Origin: Alphaproteobacteria bacterium | GTDB taxonomy: Bacteria; Pseudomonadota; Alphaproteobacteria; Reyranellales; Reyranellaceae | Reading direction: 5' to 3' | NCBI GenBank assembly: GCA_947474005.1 | Contig: CANJHI010000034.1 | Span: 1 to 37,651 of the forward strand | DNA: 37,651 nt | Shown here: positions 7,478-18,041 of the stretch, in pieces | Numbering within the stretch: position 1 is the first letter of the stretch | How the letters are laid out: each line of letters starts with the position of its first letter | Program-made: the position numbers and the translations under genes | The notes under the pieces: model-generated | What the model was told of the DNA's origin: nothing | What the model saw: the letters and a program-made list of their open reading frames with translations, nothing else | Databases searched by the model: none

Positions 7478-9873
7478 AGTTCACGCTCTCCTGGCTGAAG
7501 GAACATCTCGACACCAAGGCGACGCTCGCCGAGGTGCGCGACACGCTGACCATGCTCGGCCTCGAGGTCGAGGGCATCACCAATCCGGCCGAGGCGCTAA
7601 AAGGCTTCGTGGTCGGCTACGTCGTCGAGGCGGTCCAGCATCCCAACGCCGACCGGCTGCGCGTCTGCAAGGTCGACACCGGCGCCGGCACCATCGTCCA
7701 GGTCGTGTGCGGCGCGCCCAACGCGCGGACCGGCATGAAGGGCATCTTCGCGCCAGCCGGCAGCTATATCCCCGGCACCAACATGCTGCTGAAGGCGAGC
7801 AAGATCCGCGGCGAGGAATCGAACGGCATGCTCTGCTCCTCGCGCGAGCTGCAGCTGGGCGACGACCACAGCGGCATCATCGACCTGGCGCCCGAGGCGG
7901 TGATCGGCCAGCCGGCGGCGGAAGCGCTCGGCCTCGACGATGCCGTGATCGAGATCAAGGCGACACCCAACCGCGGCGATTGCCTGGGCGTGCACGGCAT
8001 CGCACGCGATCTCGCAGCCGCCGGCCTCGGCACGCTGAAGCCCCTGAAGGCCGACAAGATCAAGGGCGGCTACGCGAGCCCGATCAAGTGGACGCACGGC
8101 TACGAGGCCACGCCCGACAGCCCCTGCCCGATCGTGGTCGGCCGGCATTTCCGCGGCATCAAGAACGGCCCGTCGCCGGACTGGCTGCAGCGCCGGCTGA
8201 AGGCGATCGGCCTCAGGCCGATCTCGGCGCTGGTCGACATCACCAACCTGGTGACGTTCGACCTCAACCGGCCGCTACATGTGTTCGACGCCGGCAAGCT
8301 CGTGGGCGATCTCGTCATGCGCCAGGCGCGCGAGGGCGAGCAGATCCTGGCGCTCGACGGCAAGACTTATACGCTCGATCCAACGATGGCCGTCATCGCC
8401 GACTCCAAGGGCGTGCATGGCATCGGCGGCATCATGGGCGGCGAGGATACCGGTGTGCGCGACGATACGACGGAAGTCTTCCTCGAAGTCGCCTACTTCG
8501 ATCCCATCCGCACCGCCGCCTCGGGCCGCAAGCTCGGTGTCCAGTCGGACGCGCGCTACCGCTTCGAGCGCGGCATCGATCCCGAGTCGGTGTGGTGGGG
8601 CGCCGAGGTAGCGGCCCGGCTGATCCTGGAACTGTGCGGCGGCGAGGCGAGCGAAACCGTGTCGAGCGGCGTCATGCCGACCTGGCCGCGGAGTTTTACC
8701 CTGCGCCCCGATCGCGTGAAGACTCTCACCGGCATCTACGTGCCGAGCACCGAGACCGCCGCCATCCTCGGCAAGCTCGGCTTCAAGGTCGACGGCCAAG
8801 GCCCGTGGACGGCGGCCGTTCCCTCGTGGCGTCCCGACATCGTGGGCGAGGCCGATCTGGTGGAAGAAGTGACCCGCGTCTGGGGCTTCGACAAGATCCC
8901 GACGACCTCGCTGCCGCGGCTGTCGGCGACCTCCAAGCCGGTGCGCGATCCGATGCAGCGCCGCGTGCCGCAGGCCCGCCGGGCGCTGGGCGCGCGCGGC
9001 ATGAACGAGGCTGTCACCTGGTCGTTCCTGCCGTACAAGAAGGCGGAGCGCTTCGGCGGTGGTCAGCCCGACCTGCGCCTGCTGAACTCGATCGACGCCA
9101 CGCTCGACACCATGCGGCCCTCGATCCTGCCCAACCTGATCGAGGCGGCGACGCGCAACGAGGCGCGCGGCCTTTCCGACCCGGCACTGTTCGAAGTCGG
9201 CCCACAGTACAAGGACGCGAGCCCCACCGGGCAGCGCACCGTGGCAGCGGGGCTGCGCCACAACATGGCCGTGCCGCGCAACTGGGCAGGCCCCGCCCGC
9301 ACGGTCGACGCCTTCGACGCCAAGGCCGACGCACTCGCGGTGCTGGCCGGCATCGGTGCGCCGGTCGAGAACATGTCGACTCAGGCAGGTGCGCCCGACT
9401 GGTATCACCCCGGCCGCTCCGGCGCGATCAAGCTTGGCGACCGCGTGATGGCGCATTTCGGCGAGCTGCATCCCGAGATCGCCGCCGCCGCTGACCTCAA
9501 AGCCGTTGCGGTCTTCGAGGTGTTCCTCGACGCCCCGCCACCGCCCAAGGCGAAAGCCAGCAAGGCGCGGCCCAAGCTCGTGCTCTCGCCCTTCCAGCCG
9601 GTCGAGCGCGACTTCGCCTTCCTGGTCGATGCCGCCGTCGAGGCGGAGAAAATCGTCCGCGCCGCGCGCAATGCCGACAAGGCGCTGATCACCGGCGCGC
9701 GGGCCTTCGACCTCTACGCCGGCAAGGGCGTGCCCGAGGGCAAGAAATCCATCGCCATCGCCGTCACCCTGCAGCCGGTCGAGCGCACGCTCACCGATGC
9801 GGAGATCGAGGCGGTGTCGGCCAAGATCGTCGCCGCCGTCACCAAGGCGACCGGCGCCCAATTACGTGGTTAA
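7474..9873 (+). CDS. pheT: Phenylalanyl-tRNA synthetase beta subunit
   Basis: The 799-residue protein begins [18 protein letters not shown], the standard PheT start. In order it contains a tRNA-binding (EMAP-like) domain at about 39-150, the B3/B4 editing region after residue 210, the B5 domain with [17 protein letters not shown] nearby, the inactive synthetase-like core and a C-terminal anticodon-binding FDX-ACB domain (from [18 protein letters not shown]). It supports tRNA binding and edits mischarged Tyr-tRNA-Phe. The start is fixed by the four-base overlap with pheS. Confidence 0.98.
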   Translation: MKFTLSWLKEHLDTKATLAEVRDTLTMLGLEVEGITNPAEALKGFVVGYVVEAVQHPNADRLRVCKVDTGAGTIVQVVCGAPNARTGMKGIFAPAGSYIPGTNMLLKASKIRGEESNGMLCSSRELQLGDDHSGIIDLAPEAVIGQPAAEALGLDDAVIEIKATPNRGDCLGVHGIARDLAAAGLGTLKPLKADKIKGGYASPIKWTHGYEATPDSPCPIVVGRHFRGIKNGPSPDWLQRRLKAIGLRPISALVDITNLVTFDLNRPLHVFDAGKLVGDLVMRQAREGEQILALDGKTYTLDPTMAVIADSKGVHGIGGIMGGEDTGVRDDTTEVFLEVAYFDPIRTAASGRKLGVQSDARYRFERGIDPESVWWGAEVAARLILELCGGEASETVSSGVMPTWPRSFTLRPDRVKTLTGIYVPSTETAAILGKLGFKVDGQGPWTAAVPSWRPDIVGEADLVEEVTRVWGFDKIPTTSLPRLSATSKPVRDPMQRRVPQARRALGARGMNEAVTWSFLPYKKAERFGGGQPDLRLLNSIDATLDTMRPSILPNLIEAATRNEARGLSDPALFEVGPQYKDASPTGQRTVAAGLRHNMAVPRNWAGPARTVDAFDAKADALAVLAGIGAPVENMSTQAGAPDWYHPGRSGAIKLGDRVMAHFGELHPEIAAAADLKAVAVFEVFLDAPPPPKAKASKARPKLVLSPFQPVERDFAFLVDAAVEAEKIVRAARNADKALITGARAFDLYAGKGVPEGKKSIAIAVTLQPVERTLTDAEIEAVSAKIVAAVTKATGAQLRG

Positions 9874-9898
9874 GCTGCGTGGGTAGAGTTCAAGTGAA

Positions 9899-11701
<1,803 letters not shown>

Positions 11702-11718
11702 TTTTCTGAGCGCGCTGA

Positions 11719-12078
11719 CTAGCTGAGCCCGCGGCTGCGCCGGCGCCGGGGCGGGCGCGAGCCGATGAAGAAGCCGGGCTCGCGTTGACGGCCGCCCTGC
11801 TCGCCCAGCCACAGGCAGACGAGACCCACGATCAGGACGGCCGGCAGGACCGGCACCATCAGGATGGGCCGCACGATCCAGTTCCACAGCGCCGCCGAGA
11901 GATGCCTCTGGACGACGCTTTTGGTATCGGCCAGCGAGCGGGCATCGAGGTGCGACCACAGGTCGCCGAACCCCAGCAGATGGAAAGACCCTTCCGCCCA
12001 CCAGGCGAGGCCGTCATGCACCACCGCCGCAACGGCTATCGCCAGCAGCAGCCACCCCAATACGCGAAACACCACCAT
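11719..12078 (-). CDS. Small two-TM membrane protein of unknown function
   Basis: From ATG 12078 (MVVFRVLGWLLLAIAVAAVV), preceded by a GGGGGA ribosome site, the 119-residue product has a first membrane helix at about 5-22, a hydrophilic loop, a second helix at about 71-91 and a strongly basic tail (SRPPRRRRSRG). Short inner-membrane proteins of this layout are common in alphaproteobacteria but have no assigned role that I know. The gene is convergent with lepA and divergent from the tRNA-Ser gene. The longer frame upstream lacks membrane character and is not used. Confidence 0.7.
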   Translation of the reverse strand: MVVFRVLGWLLLAIAVAAVVHDGLAWWAEGSFHLLGFGDLWSHLDARSLADTKSVVQRHLSAALWNWIVRPILMVPVLPAVLIVGLVCLWLGEQGGRQREPGFFIGSRPPRRRRSRGLS

Positions 12079-12185
12079 CGATCCCCCAAATGGCGGCTGG
12101 CACCCTAGCCAAGGCGACCGTCCGGGGGAAGATGCCGTTGCCCACGGCGACGGTCGCGCTATAAGAGCGGCCGACCGCACTCCCC

Positions 12186-12275
12186 GGACAGGTGGCCGAG
12201 CGGTTTAAGGCACACGCTTGGAAAGCGTGCGTGGTGTAACAGCCACCGCGGGTTCGAATCCCGCCCTGTCCGCCA
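12186..12275 (+). tRNA. tRNA-Ser (anticodon GGA)
   Basis: A 90-nt cloverleaf with acceptor stem GGACAGG/CCTGTCC, discriminator G and encoded CCA. The anticodon arm is CACGC-TTGGAAA-GCGTG with GGA at 12220-12222, a long serine-type variable arm follows, and the T arm carries GGTTCGAATCC. It reads UCC/UCU serine codons. I saw no duplicated tRNA 3' end downstream, so there is no sign of an integrated element at this site. Confidence 0.97.
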
Positions 12276-12418
12276 GAGAGTCTTTCACGAGACTTTCAAC
12301 TTGGGCACGTATTCCCAAACACCCTGGATTCCCCCTCGGCGAGGGGAGCCATCGAGGTGGTGGACGTCCCGCGCCTCCGCTATGCTTCTCCATCGACAAG
12401 CATCAGGGAGGCGTTGTT

Positions 12419-13708
12419 ATGCGCGTTTCTTCCCGTCAGTCGCGTCGAGTATTCCTTCAGCGTACAGCGCTCGGCACCGCCGGCGCCCTGCTCAGCCCGG
12501 CCATCGCACGGGCCCAGCCGAAAAGCCTCACGATGATGCACGAGAGCTCGTTCGTGCCGCCCTATGACGCCTTCTTCAAGAACAAGCTTGCGGCCGCCTA
12601 TGAGAAGTTGACCGGCATCAAGGTGAACTACGATGTGGTCAGCGTCGGCAGCCTGCTGACCCGCGTCACCACCGCGGCGGAGAATTCCAGCGGTCCCGAC
12701 ATGACCGCGATCGGCTTCAACTGGGCCTTCCTGTTCGACGACAAGTTCCTCGACGTGAGCGACATCGCGGCGGAAATCGGCAAGGAATCCGGCGGCTGGT
12801 ACGACTCGGCGCAGGAATCGGTGGTGGTCAACGGCAAGTGGAAGGCGATCCCGTTCGGCAACATCGGCCAGCTGATGAACTGGCGCACCGACTGGTTCAA
12901 GCAGGCCGGCTACGACAAGTTCCCCGATACCTGGGACGAGTTGCTGGAGGCCGGCATCAAGCTGAAGAAGGCCGGCCATCCGTTCGGCTTCGAACTCGGT
13001 CACGGCTTCGGCGACAATCACGGCTGGCTCTATCCGCTGCTGTGGTCCTACGGCGGCCGCGAGGTCGAGGCCGACGGCAAGACCATCGTGATCGATTCCG
13101 ACGAGACCGCGCGGGCGATCGACTTCTGCCGCAAGTTCTTCAAGGAGACCATGTTCGAGGACGTGCTCGGCTGGACCGACGTCAACAACAACAAGGCCTT
13201 CCTGTCGGAGCAGATCTCCTGCACCAACAATGCCGAATCGATCCTGTGGTCGGCCAAGAAGGACTTTCCGGACATGGCCAAGGTGATCGACCAGTCGGAG
13301 AATCCGAAGGGGCCGAAGGGCCGCTTCCACATGCTGAACCCGCTGTGCCACTCGATCTTCACGCATACCAAGGACCAGAAGGCGGCCAAGGACTTCCTGC
13401 GCTGGCTGATGGCGCCGCCGCAGGCCGGTGCCTGGTACGATGTGGCGGTCACCTACTACCAGCCGTTCCTGCATGCCTATGACGACGCGCCGATGTGGAA
13501 GGTCGAGCCGCGCAACCTGCCCTACCGCGACGCGCTCAAAACAGCGCATCTGCCGGGGTGGCCGGCGCCGCTCAGCCGGGCGCAGTCGGAGAGCGTGGCG
13601 AAATTCGTCGTGGTCGACATGTTCGCCAAGGCCTGCGCCGGTAAATCGACCAAGGACGTTATCGCCGACGCCCAGGCGCAGCTGAAGCAGATCTACAAGC
13701 AGGCGTAA
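12419..13708 (+). CDS. ABC transporter solute-binding protein, sugar type, Tat-exported
   Basis: This is a 429-residue family 1 solute-binding protein (MalE/UgpB type). The N-terminus has a twin-arginine signal (SRRVFLQR at 8-15, then a hydrophobic stretch ending AIARA), so it is probably exported folded. The body has typical features: the NAFPFGN-like IPFGNIGQLMNWRTDWF hinge region, WDELLEAG and late ligand-cleft strands. It delivers a carbohydrate-like ligand to the two permeases that follow at 4 bp and in overlap. AGGGAGG seven bases before ATG 12419 decides the start; the frame upstream runs back through the tRNA gene and is not coding. Confidence 0.92.
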   Translation: MRVSSRQSRRVFLQRTALGTAGALLSPAIARAQPKSLTMMHESSFVPPYDAFFKNKLAAAYEKLTGIKVNYDVVSVGSLLTRVTTAAENSSGPDMTAIGFNWAFLFDDKFLDVSDIAAEIGKESGGWYDSAQESVVVNGKWKAIPFGNIGQLMNWRTDWFKQAGYDKFPDTWDELLEAGIKLKKAGHPFGFELGHGFGDNHGWLYPLLWSYGGREVEADGKTIVIDSDETARAIDFCRKFFKETMFEDVLGWTDVNNNKAFLSEQISCTNNAESILWSAKKDFPDMAKVIDQSENPKGPKGRFHMLNPLCHSIFTHTKDQKAAKDFLRWLMAPPQAGAWYDVAVTYYQPFLHAYDDAPMWKVEPRNLPYRDALKTAHLPGWPAPLSRAQSESVAKFVVVDMFAKACAGKSTKDVIADAQAQLKQIYKQA

Positions 13709-13712
13709 GCGG

Positions 13713-14642
13713 ATGACGGCAGTGTTCGCGCCGGCGGAGGTGCGTCGGCGCCCGGCGTTCTCGTTGGGACGCTGGCTGGAGCGCGAGGGCGTTTTCAGCT
13801 GGCTGATGGTGGCGCTGCCGGTCGCCTTCCTGGTGTTGATGGTCGGCTATCCGTTCTTCTACGGCATTTGGCTCAGCCTGCAGGACCGGCCAGTGGCCAA
13901 GCCCGGCGTGTTCATCGGCCTGGCCAATTTCGTCAACGATTGGCACGACCCGGTGTTCCGGCAGGTCGTGGTCAACACCTTCGTCTACACCATCGCCGCG
14001 ACGCTCCTGAAGATGGTGGGCGGCCTCGGGCTTGCCCTGGTGATGAACCAGGATTTCCGCTTCAAGAACCTGACGCGCGCGCTCCTGCTGCTGCCGTTCA
14101 TCGTGCCGACCGTGCTGTCGACCATCGCCTGGCAGTGGATCCTCGATCCCGCCTTCAGCGTGATCAACTGGGCGCTGAAGGTGGCCGACATCGCCGACCC
14201 CGGCCCAAGCTGGCTCGGCAACCCGCACCTGGCGATGTTCTCGCTGATCATGGTCAACACCTGGCGCGGCCTGCCGTTCTACGCCATCACCCTGCTGGCC
14301 GGCCTGCAGACCATCTCGCCCGAGCTCTATGAGGCCGCGACCATCGACGGCGCTGGCCGCTGGACCCGCTTCCGCTACGTCACCCTGCCGCTGCTCAAGC
14401 CAGTGATCTTCATCGTCACCATGTTCTCGGTAATCTTCACCTTCTCCGATTTCCAGCTGATCTACGTGCTGACGCGCGGCGGGCCGGCCAACGCCACCCA
14501 TGTCTTCGCCACCTATGCCTTCGACGTGGCCATGGGCGCGGGCCAGTTCGGCCAGGGCGCGTCGATCGCGCTCTCCATGGTGCCGCCGCTGGCGCTGATC
14601 ATCCTCGCCATGGCGATCTACATGCGTTCGGAGAAGTCATGA
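13713..14642 (+). CDS. ABC transporter permease, MalF/UgpA type
   Basis: The 309-residue inner-membrane protein has about six helices and the EAA loop YEAATIDGAGRWTRFRYVTLP, which docks the ATPase. It lies 4 bp after the binding protein and overlaps the second permease by ATGA. With its partner it forms the channel for a sugar or sugar-like solute. The matching MalK/UgpC-type ATPase is not in the window. Confidence 0.92.
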   Translation: MTAVFAPAEVRRRPAFSLGRWLEREGVFSWLMVALPVAFLVLMVGYPFFYGIWLSLQDRPVAKPGVFIGLANFVNDWHDPVFRQVVVNTFVYTIAATLLKMVGGLGLALVMNQDFRFKNLTRALLLLPFIVPTVLSTIAWQWILDPAFSVINWALKVADIADPGPSWLGNPHLAMFSLIMVNTWRGLPFYAITLLAGLQTISPELYEAATIDGAGRWTRFRYVTLPLLKPVIFIVTMFSVIFTFSDFQLIYVLTRGGPANATHVFATYAFDVAMGAGQFGQGASIALSMVPPLALIILAMAIYMRSEKS

Positions 14643-15487
14643 CGGTCGAGCACCGCGGCTGGCGGACGCGCCTGCTGACACTGTGGCTGCCGCTCGGCGT
14701 CTCGTTGGTGTTCGCGCTGTTCCCGTTCTACTGGATGGCGATCACCTCGCTGAAATCCAACCAGGAACTCTACAACCGCAAGGTCATGCCGCTGATCGTG
14801 CATCACCCGACGCTGAAGCACTATGTCGACCTGCTGACCGAGACCAGCTTCCTGGAGTGGACCTGGAACACCTTCCTGGTGGCGGTTGTATCGACGGCGA
14901 TCTCGCTGGTGTTCGGCGCCATGCTGGCCTATCCGCTGGCGCGCATGCGCTTCGCCGGCGCGACCATGGTTTCCTTCGCCATCGCCGCGACCTACCTGGT
15001 GCCACAGCCGCTGCTGTTCGTGCCGCTGGCCGACCTGATCAACCGGCTCGGCCTCGGCGATACGCTGACCTCGGTGATGCTGACCTACCCGACCTTGCTG
15101 ATACCGTTCTGCGCCTGGCTGCTGATGGGCTATTTCCGCACCGTGCCGATCGAGCTCGAGGATGCCGCCCGGATCGACGGCGCCAGTCGGCTGCAGACGC
15201 TGACCAAGATCGTCCTGCCGCTGTGCGGCCCGGGCTTCATCTCTGCCGGGATTTTCGCCTTCACCCTGGCGCAGAACGAGTTCCTCTACGCGTTGATCTT
15301 CCTGACCAAGACCGAGGTCCGCACGGTTCCGGTCGGCGCCATCGCCGAGCTGGTGAAGGGCGACGTGTTCTACTGGGGCCAGCTGATGGCAGCGGCCCTG
15401 CTCGGCTCGATTCCCGTGGCGATCATCTATTCGTTCTTCGTCGAGCACTACGTCGCGGGACTGACGGCCGGTTCGGTCAAGGGCTGA
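14639..15487 (+). CDS. ABC transporter permease, MalG/UgpE type
   Basis: The 282-residue permease has six predicted helices and the EAA loop LEDAARIDGASRLQTL, typical for the second permease of sugar importers. Its ATG overlaps the stop of the first permease. It completes the membrane part of the importer; the energising ATPase must come from elsewhere, perhaps a shared MalK-like protein. Confidence 0.92.
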   Translation: MTVEHRGWRTRLLTLWLPLGVSLVFALFPFYWMAITSLKSNQELYNRKVMPLIVHHPTLKHYVDLLTETSFLEWTWNTFLVAVVSTAISLVFGAMLAYPLARMRFAGATMVSFAIAATYLVPQPLLFVPLADLINRLGLGDTLTSVMLTYPTLLIPFCAWLLMGYFRTVPIELEDAARIDGASRLQTLTKIVLPLCGPGFISAGIFAFTLAQNEFLYALIFLTKTEVRTVPVGAIAELVKGDVFYWGQLMAAALLGSIPVAIIYSFFVEHYVAGLTAGSVKG

Positions 15488-15621
15488 AAGGCTTCCTTGG
15501 TCCCGCGACCACGCGCCGAAAATATTTTTTCTGTTGGCAAAGAATTTACCGTGGAGAATGGTTCGCGCAGCACCTCGCACGCCGCGCGGCAATGCTTGCG
15601 CCATCTGCCCGGGAGGAAGGA

Positions 15622-16122
15622 ATGACGAGCGTACTCGACGACTACCTGGTGGATCCCGAGCTATCCCTCTTGGACAAGACGCGGATACAGGCCCAGGTGC
15701 TGCTGCCGGTGCTGCGCGCGTTGCGGGCCGAGCTGGGCAAGAACAAGGCCGACGCCCTCGTGAAGCAGGCCCTGCGCGACTGGTCGAAGCAGCTGTTCGG
15801 AGCCATTGGAGATGGCATAGAAGGCAGCCCGCGGCGCAAATGGGCGGCCATCCAAAGCGTCTGAGGCGAGGTCTCCGGGCGGGAAGTCGAGGTCGAGGTT
15901 CTACGCCAGGACAAAGAGGCGATGGACATCGACGTGACGCGCTGCCGCTTCGCCGGGTTCTTCCGCACCCTCGGCGAACCCGCACTGGGCGCGCTGCTGA
16001 TATGCGAGGCCGATTTCGACATCGCCGCAGCCGGCGATGGCGAGGTGAGCCTGGAGCGCGCCCAGACGATCATGCAGGGCGCACCGAGCTGTACCTTCCG
16101 CTACAGGTTTGCGCCGCGCTGA
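15622..16122 (+). pseudogene. ATC-hydrolase-family gene interrupted by one in-frame stop
   Basis: A frame starts at ATG 15622 behind a strong GGGAGGAAGG ribosome site, runs 80 codons to TGA at 15862-15864, and then continues in the same frame for 85 more codons to TGA at 16120-16122. The whole reads as one protein of about 165 residues. Its ending (ALGALLICEADFDIAA ... RAQTIMQGAPSCTFRYRF) matches the C-terminus of the L-2-amino-thiazoline-4-carboxylic acid hydrolase-like family, where a C-FRY motif is usual. The internal stop could come from a TGG codon. Residual translation could give an 80-residue fragment, and ATG 15922 could restart the rest. It lies just downstream of the sugar importer. 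Confidence 0.65.
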
Positions 16123-16133
16123 CGCTCGCCGAT

Positions 16134-16787
16134 TCAGCCTGGCGGCTTGCTCGTCCACCGGGGCGGCAGCAGCCGTGTATTGAGGAAGAAGCGAGCGCTG
16201 TTGTCGGTGATCCGGAAGCTGCCCAGCAGCGGCAGGTCGTACGTGCCGCGGAAGTAGATTTCCGACCGCTGGGCGACGCCCGAATCATCGTTGACCGCAT
16301 GCCCGATCAGCGTCCGGTAAGGACAGGTGAAGGTCGCGGACTCGCCTGGTTCGAGCCCCGAGGCGCCAGCCGGAAACCGTACGTCGTTTGCGCCGATCAT
16401 GGTCGGCTCCATCCCCGAGGCGCGGACATGCGCCAGGACGCAGCTGATTTTCAGGTTCGCCAGTGCGAACCAGGGGTTCTTGTTCTCGACCTGGAACGTC
16501 ACGTCGAAAGGCGAGCCTGCCGTCACATCGCCTGACGCGTAGCTCGGTGTCGGCCGCAGCGACCATGCGCCAAAACCGATGCCGGCGAGCAGCCCGATGA
16601 CGAGCAGAGCCAAGAACGCCTGCTGAACCGACCGCGCGCCGCCCTGCGCAAGCAACATCAGTTCCTGCTGAAGCGTCAGCGGTGGCGGCCTGGGTGCCCG
16701 GGCGCGCGGTTGCCGTCGCGGCCCCGGCTTGGCGCGCGCGGCGCTGCTTTCCCCGGGCTTTCTTCTCGACTTCTGCTTGGCAGCCAT
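16134..16787 (-). CDS. Uncharacterised single-pass membrane protein
   Basis: Starting at ATG 16787 (MAAKQKSRRKPGESS) the 217-residue product has a basic, Pro/Arg-rich cytoplasmic N-terminus, one membrane helix at about 57-77 (AFLALLVIGLLAGIGFGAW) and a periplasmic beta-rich domain. That domain includes VENKNPWFALANLKISC, a GLEPGESATFTCPY strand and a conserved-looking pair of cysteines. The C-terminal domain looks like an immunoglobulin-like module, but I recognise no named family. It lies 8 bp after the 99-residue gene and probably belongs to its transcript. Confidence 0.75.
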   Translation of the reverse strand: MAAKQKSRRKPGESSAARAKPGPRRQPRARAPRPPPLTLQQELMLLAQGGARSVQQAFLALLVIGLLAGIGFGAWSLRPTPSYASGDVTAGSPFDVTFQVENKNPWFALANLKISCVLAHVRASGMEPTMIGANDVRFPAGASGLEPGESATFTCPYRTLIGHAVNDDSGVAQRSEIYFRGTYDLPLLGSFRITDNSARFFLNTRLLPPRWTSKPPG

Positions 16788-16795
16788 TCCGCCGC

Positions 16796-17095
16796 CTACC
16801 GTCGCGCCAGCATCTCGGTCGCCAGAAGCTCCCATTCTTCTTCGAGCGTCGACTTCGACGGCGTTACACCGGCCTGCCGGTACCAGTAGCCCGCATTCGC
16901 CAGATCGCCCTCCTGGCGATGCAGGTGCGCATGCACCCTGTCGCAATCCGGCTCGCCTTCGTGCTGCTGGACGCACTCATGGGCGCGCGCCCAATCGCCA
17001 CGCAGGAGCCACCACAGCGCCTGCAGGGAAGGCGCCACGTCGGATGGAGGCTGCTCCGCCGAGACGCTCTTCCGGAATGAATCGATCATTGTCAT
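16796..17095 (-). CDS. Conserved-looking small protein, TPR-like
   Basis: This 99-residue acidic protein contains LQALWWLLRGDWARAHECVQ, CDRVHAHLHRQEGDLANAGY and WYRQAG segments. Their spacing resembles helical tetratricopeptide repeats, and proteins with this look are widespread in proteobacteria without an assigned role. ATG 17095 or 17089 are both possible starts. It lies 21 bp after the dioxygenase gene and 8 bp before the membrane protein, so the three are likely co-transcribed. Confidence 0.75.
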   Translation of the reverse strand: MTMIDSFRKSVSAEQPPSDVAPSLQALWWLLRGDWARAHECVQQHEGEPDCDRVHAHLHRQEGDLANAGYWYRQAGVTPSKSTLEEEWELLATEMLARR

Positions 17096-17116
17096 GGCCG
17101 AAGTATAGCTTGAATT

Positions 17117-17989
17117 TCAGCCGGCGAGGACCGGCTCGCTCCCCACGATGGTCGTCCGGTGCATCACGCGGCGTTCGGCGGGATCGTGCGGCGTGACGGC
17201 GTGGACGGTGCAACGGTTGTCCCACATCAGCACGTCGTCCGGTTCCCAGCTGTGCCGGTACATGTACTTCGGCTGGGAGGAGAACTCCGTCAGTTCCTCG
17301 ATCAGCTTGGCCGCGGCGCCATCGTCCAGGCCTTCGATGGCATCGTTGTAGATCGAGCTGATGTAGAGCGACTTGGCGCCGGTGACGGGATGGCGTCGCA
17401 CCATCGGATGCCAGACCGGCGGCATTGCCGCCTGTTCTTCCGGCGTCGGCGGCGGCGAGCCCACCAGCCTCGCCAACATGCCGAAGTCGTGTCGTGCCTT
17501 CCGGCCTTCGACCTGCCGGCGCAGGCTCTCCGGCAGATCATCGTAGACCATGTACATGTTGATGAACTGCGTGATGCCGCCGGTCCGGCTGATCTCGATG
17601 CCATGCAGCAGAGATCCCACGCTCGGTGTCGGCCGGTAGCTCGAATCGGTGTGCCACATGCGCGACGAGGAGAGTTGCTTTTGCGACGGCTCGGAGGGGC
17701 GCATGACGCGATCCTGATCGTCGACGTTCGAGACGAGGAAGATTTCCCTCACCCTGTCCGACCGGAGATGAAGGGAGGTCTGATGGAAGATCTCCGGAGC
17801 CCCGAAGTGGCGGGTGAACGCCACATGCTCCTGGTCGGTGATACGCTGGCCGGGAAACACCACGACCAGATGCTTCATCCAGGCGTCGCTGACCGCCTGC
17901 AGCGTTTCGGCATCCATCGGCCGACGCATGTCGACGCCGCAGATTTCCGCACCAAGAGCGGGATGTCTCGGGATGACGGTGATGGTCAT
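17117..17989 (-). CDS. TauD/TfdA-family Fe(II)/2-oxoglutarate dioxygenase
   Basis: The 290-residue protein carries the facial triad of this family: His113 and Asp115 in MWHTDSSY and distal His263 in WDNRCTVHAV, followed by Arg278 in HRTTI for 2-oxoglutarate binding. Relatives hydroxylate taurine, alkyl sulfates, 2,4-D and similar compounds, releasing the leaving group; the substrate here is open. ATG 17989 (MTITVIPRHP) matches the family's usual beginning. It diverges from an SDR gene with only 52 bp between the starts, so the two may share control and act in one catabolic route. Confidence 0.9.
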   Translation of the reverse strand: MTITVIPRHPALGAEICGVDMRRPMDAETLQAVSDAWMKHLVVVFPGQRITDQEHVAFTRHFGAPEIFHQTSLHLRSDRVREIFLVSNVDDQDRVMRPSEPSQKQLSSSRMWHTDSSYRPTPSVGSLLHGIEISRTGGITQFINMYMVYDDLPESLRRQVEGRKARHDFGMLARLVGSPPPTPEEQAAMPPVWHPMVRRHPVTGAKSLYISSIYNDAIEGLDDGAAAKLIEELTEFSSQPKYMYRHSWEPDDVLMWDNRCTVHAVTPHDPAERRVMHRTTIVGSEPVLAG

Positions 17990-18041
17990 GACGGTTGTCG
18001 ATGGTAGACTTCCCCAAATATTGAGCAAGGGGACGGACAAG

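Noticed and set aside
8275..9861. Long minus-strand open frame (528 codons) opposite pheT.
   Set aside because: It is antisense to an undoubted essential gene, has low-complexity Arg/Gly/His-rich composition and no family features; it is a by-product of GC-rich codon use. The same applies to the other long antisense frames opposite pheS, lepA, the permeases and the LLM genes.
12186..12275. tRNA-Ser as a possible integration site of a genomic island.
   Set aside because: No integrase gene and no second copy of the tRNA 3' end were seen; the downstream genes look like ordinary chromosome.
12332..12346. Hairpin CCCCTC-GGC-GAGGGG between tRNA-Ser and the binding-protein gene as a terminator.
   Set aside because: It has no following T-run and a short loop in GC-rich DNA; chance pairing is likely.
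15862..15864. TGA in the ATC-hydrolase-like gene read as selenocysteine or programmed readthrough.
   Set aside because: No SECIS-like hairpin is evident after the codon and the family is not known to use selenocysteine; a nonsense mutation is simpler.
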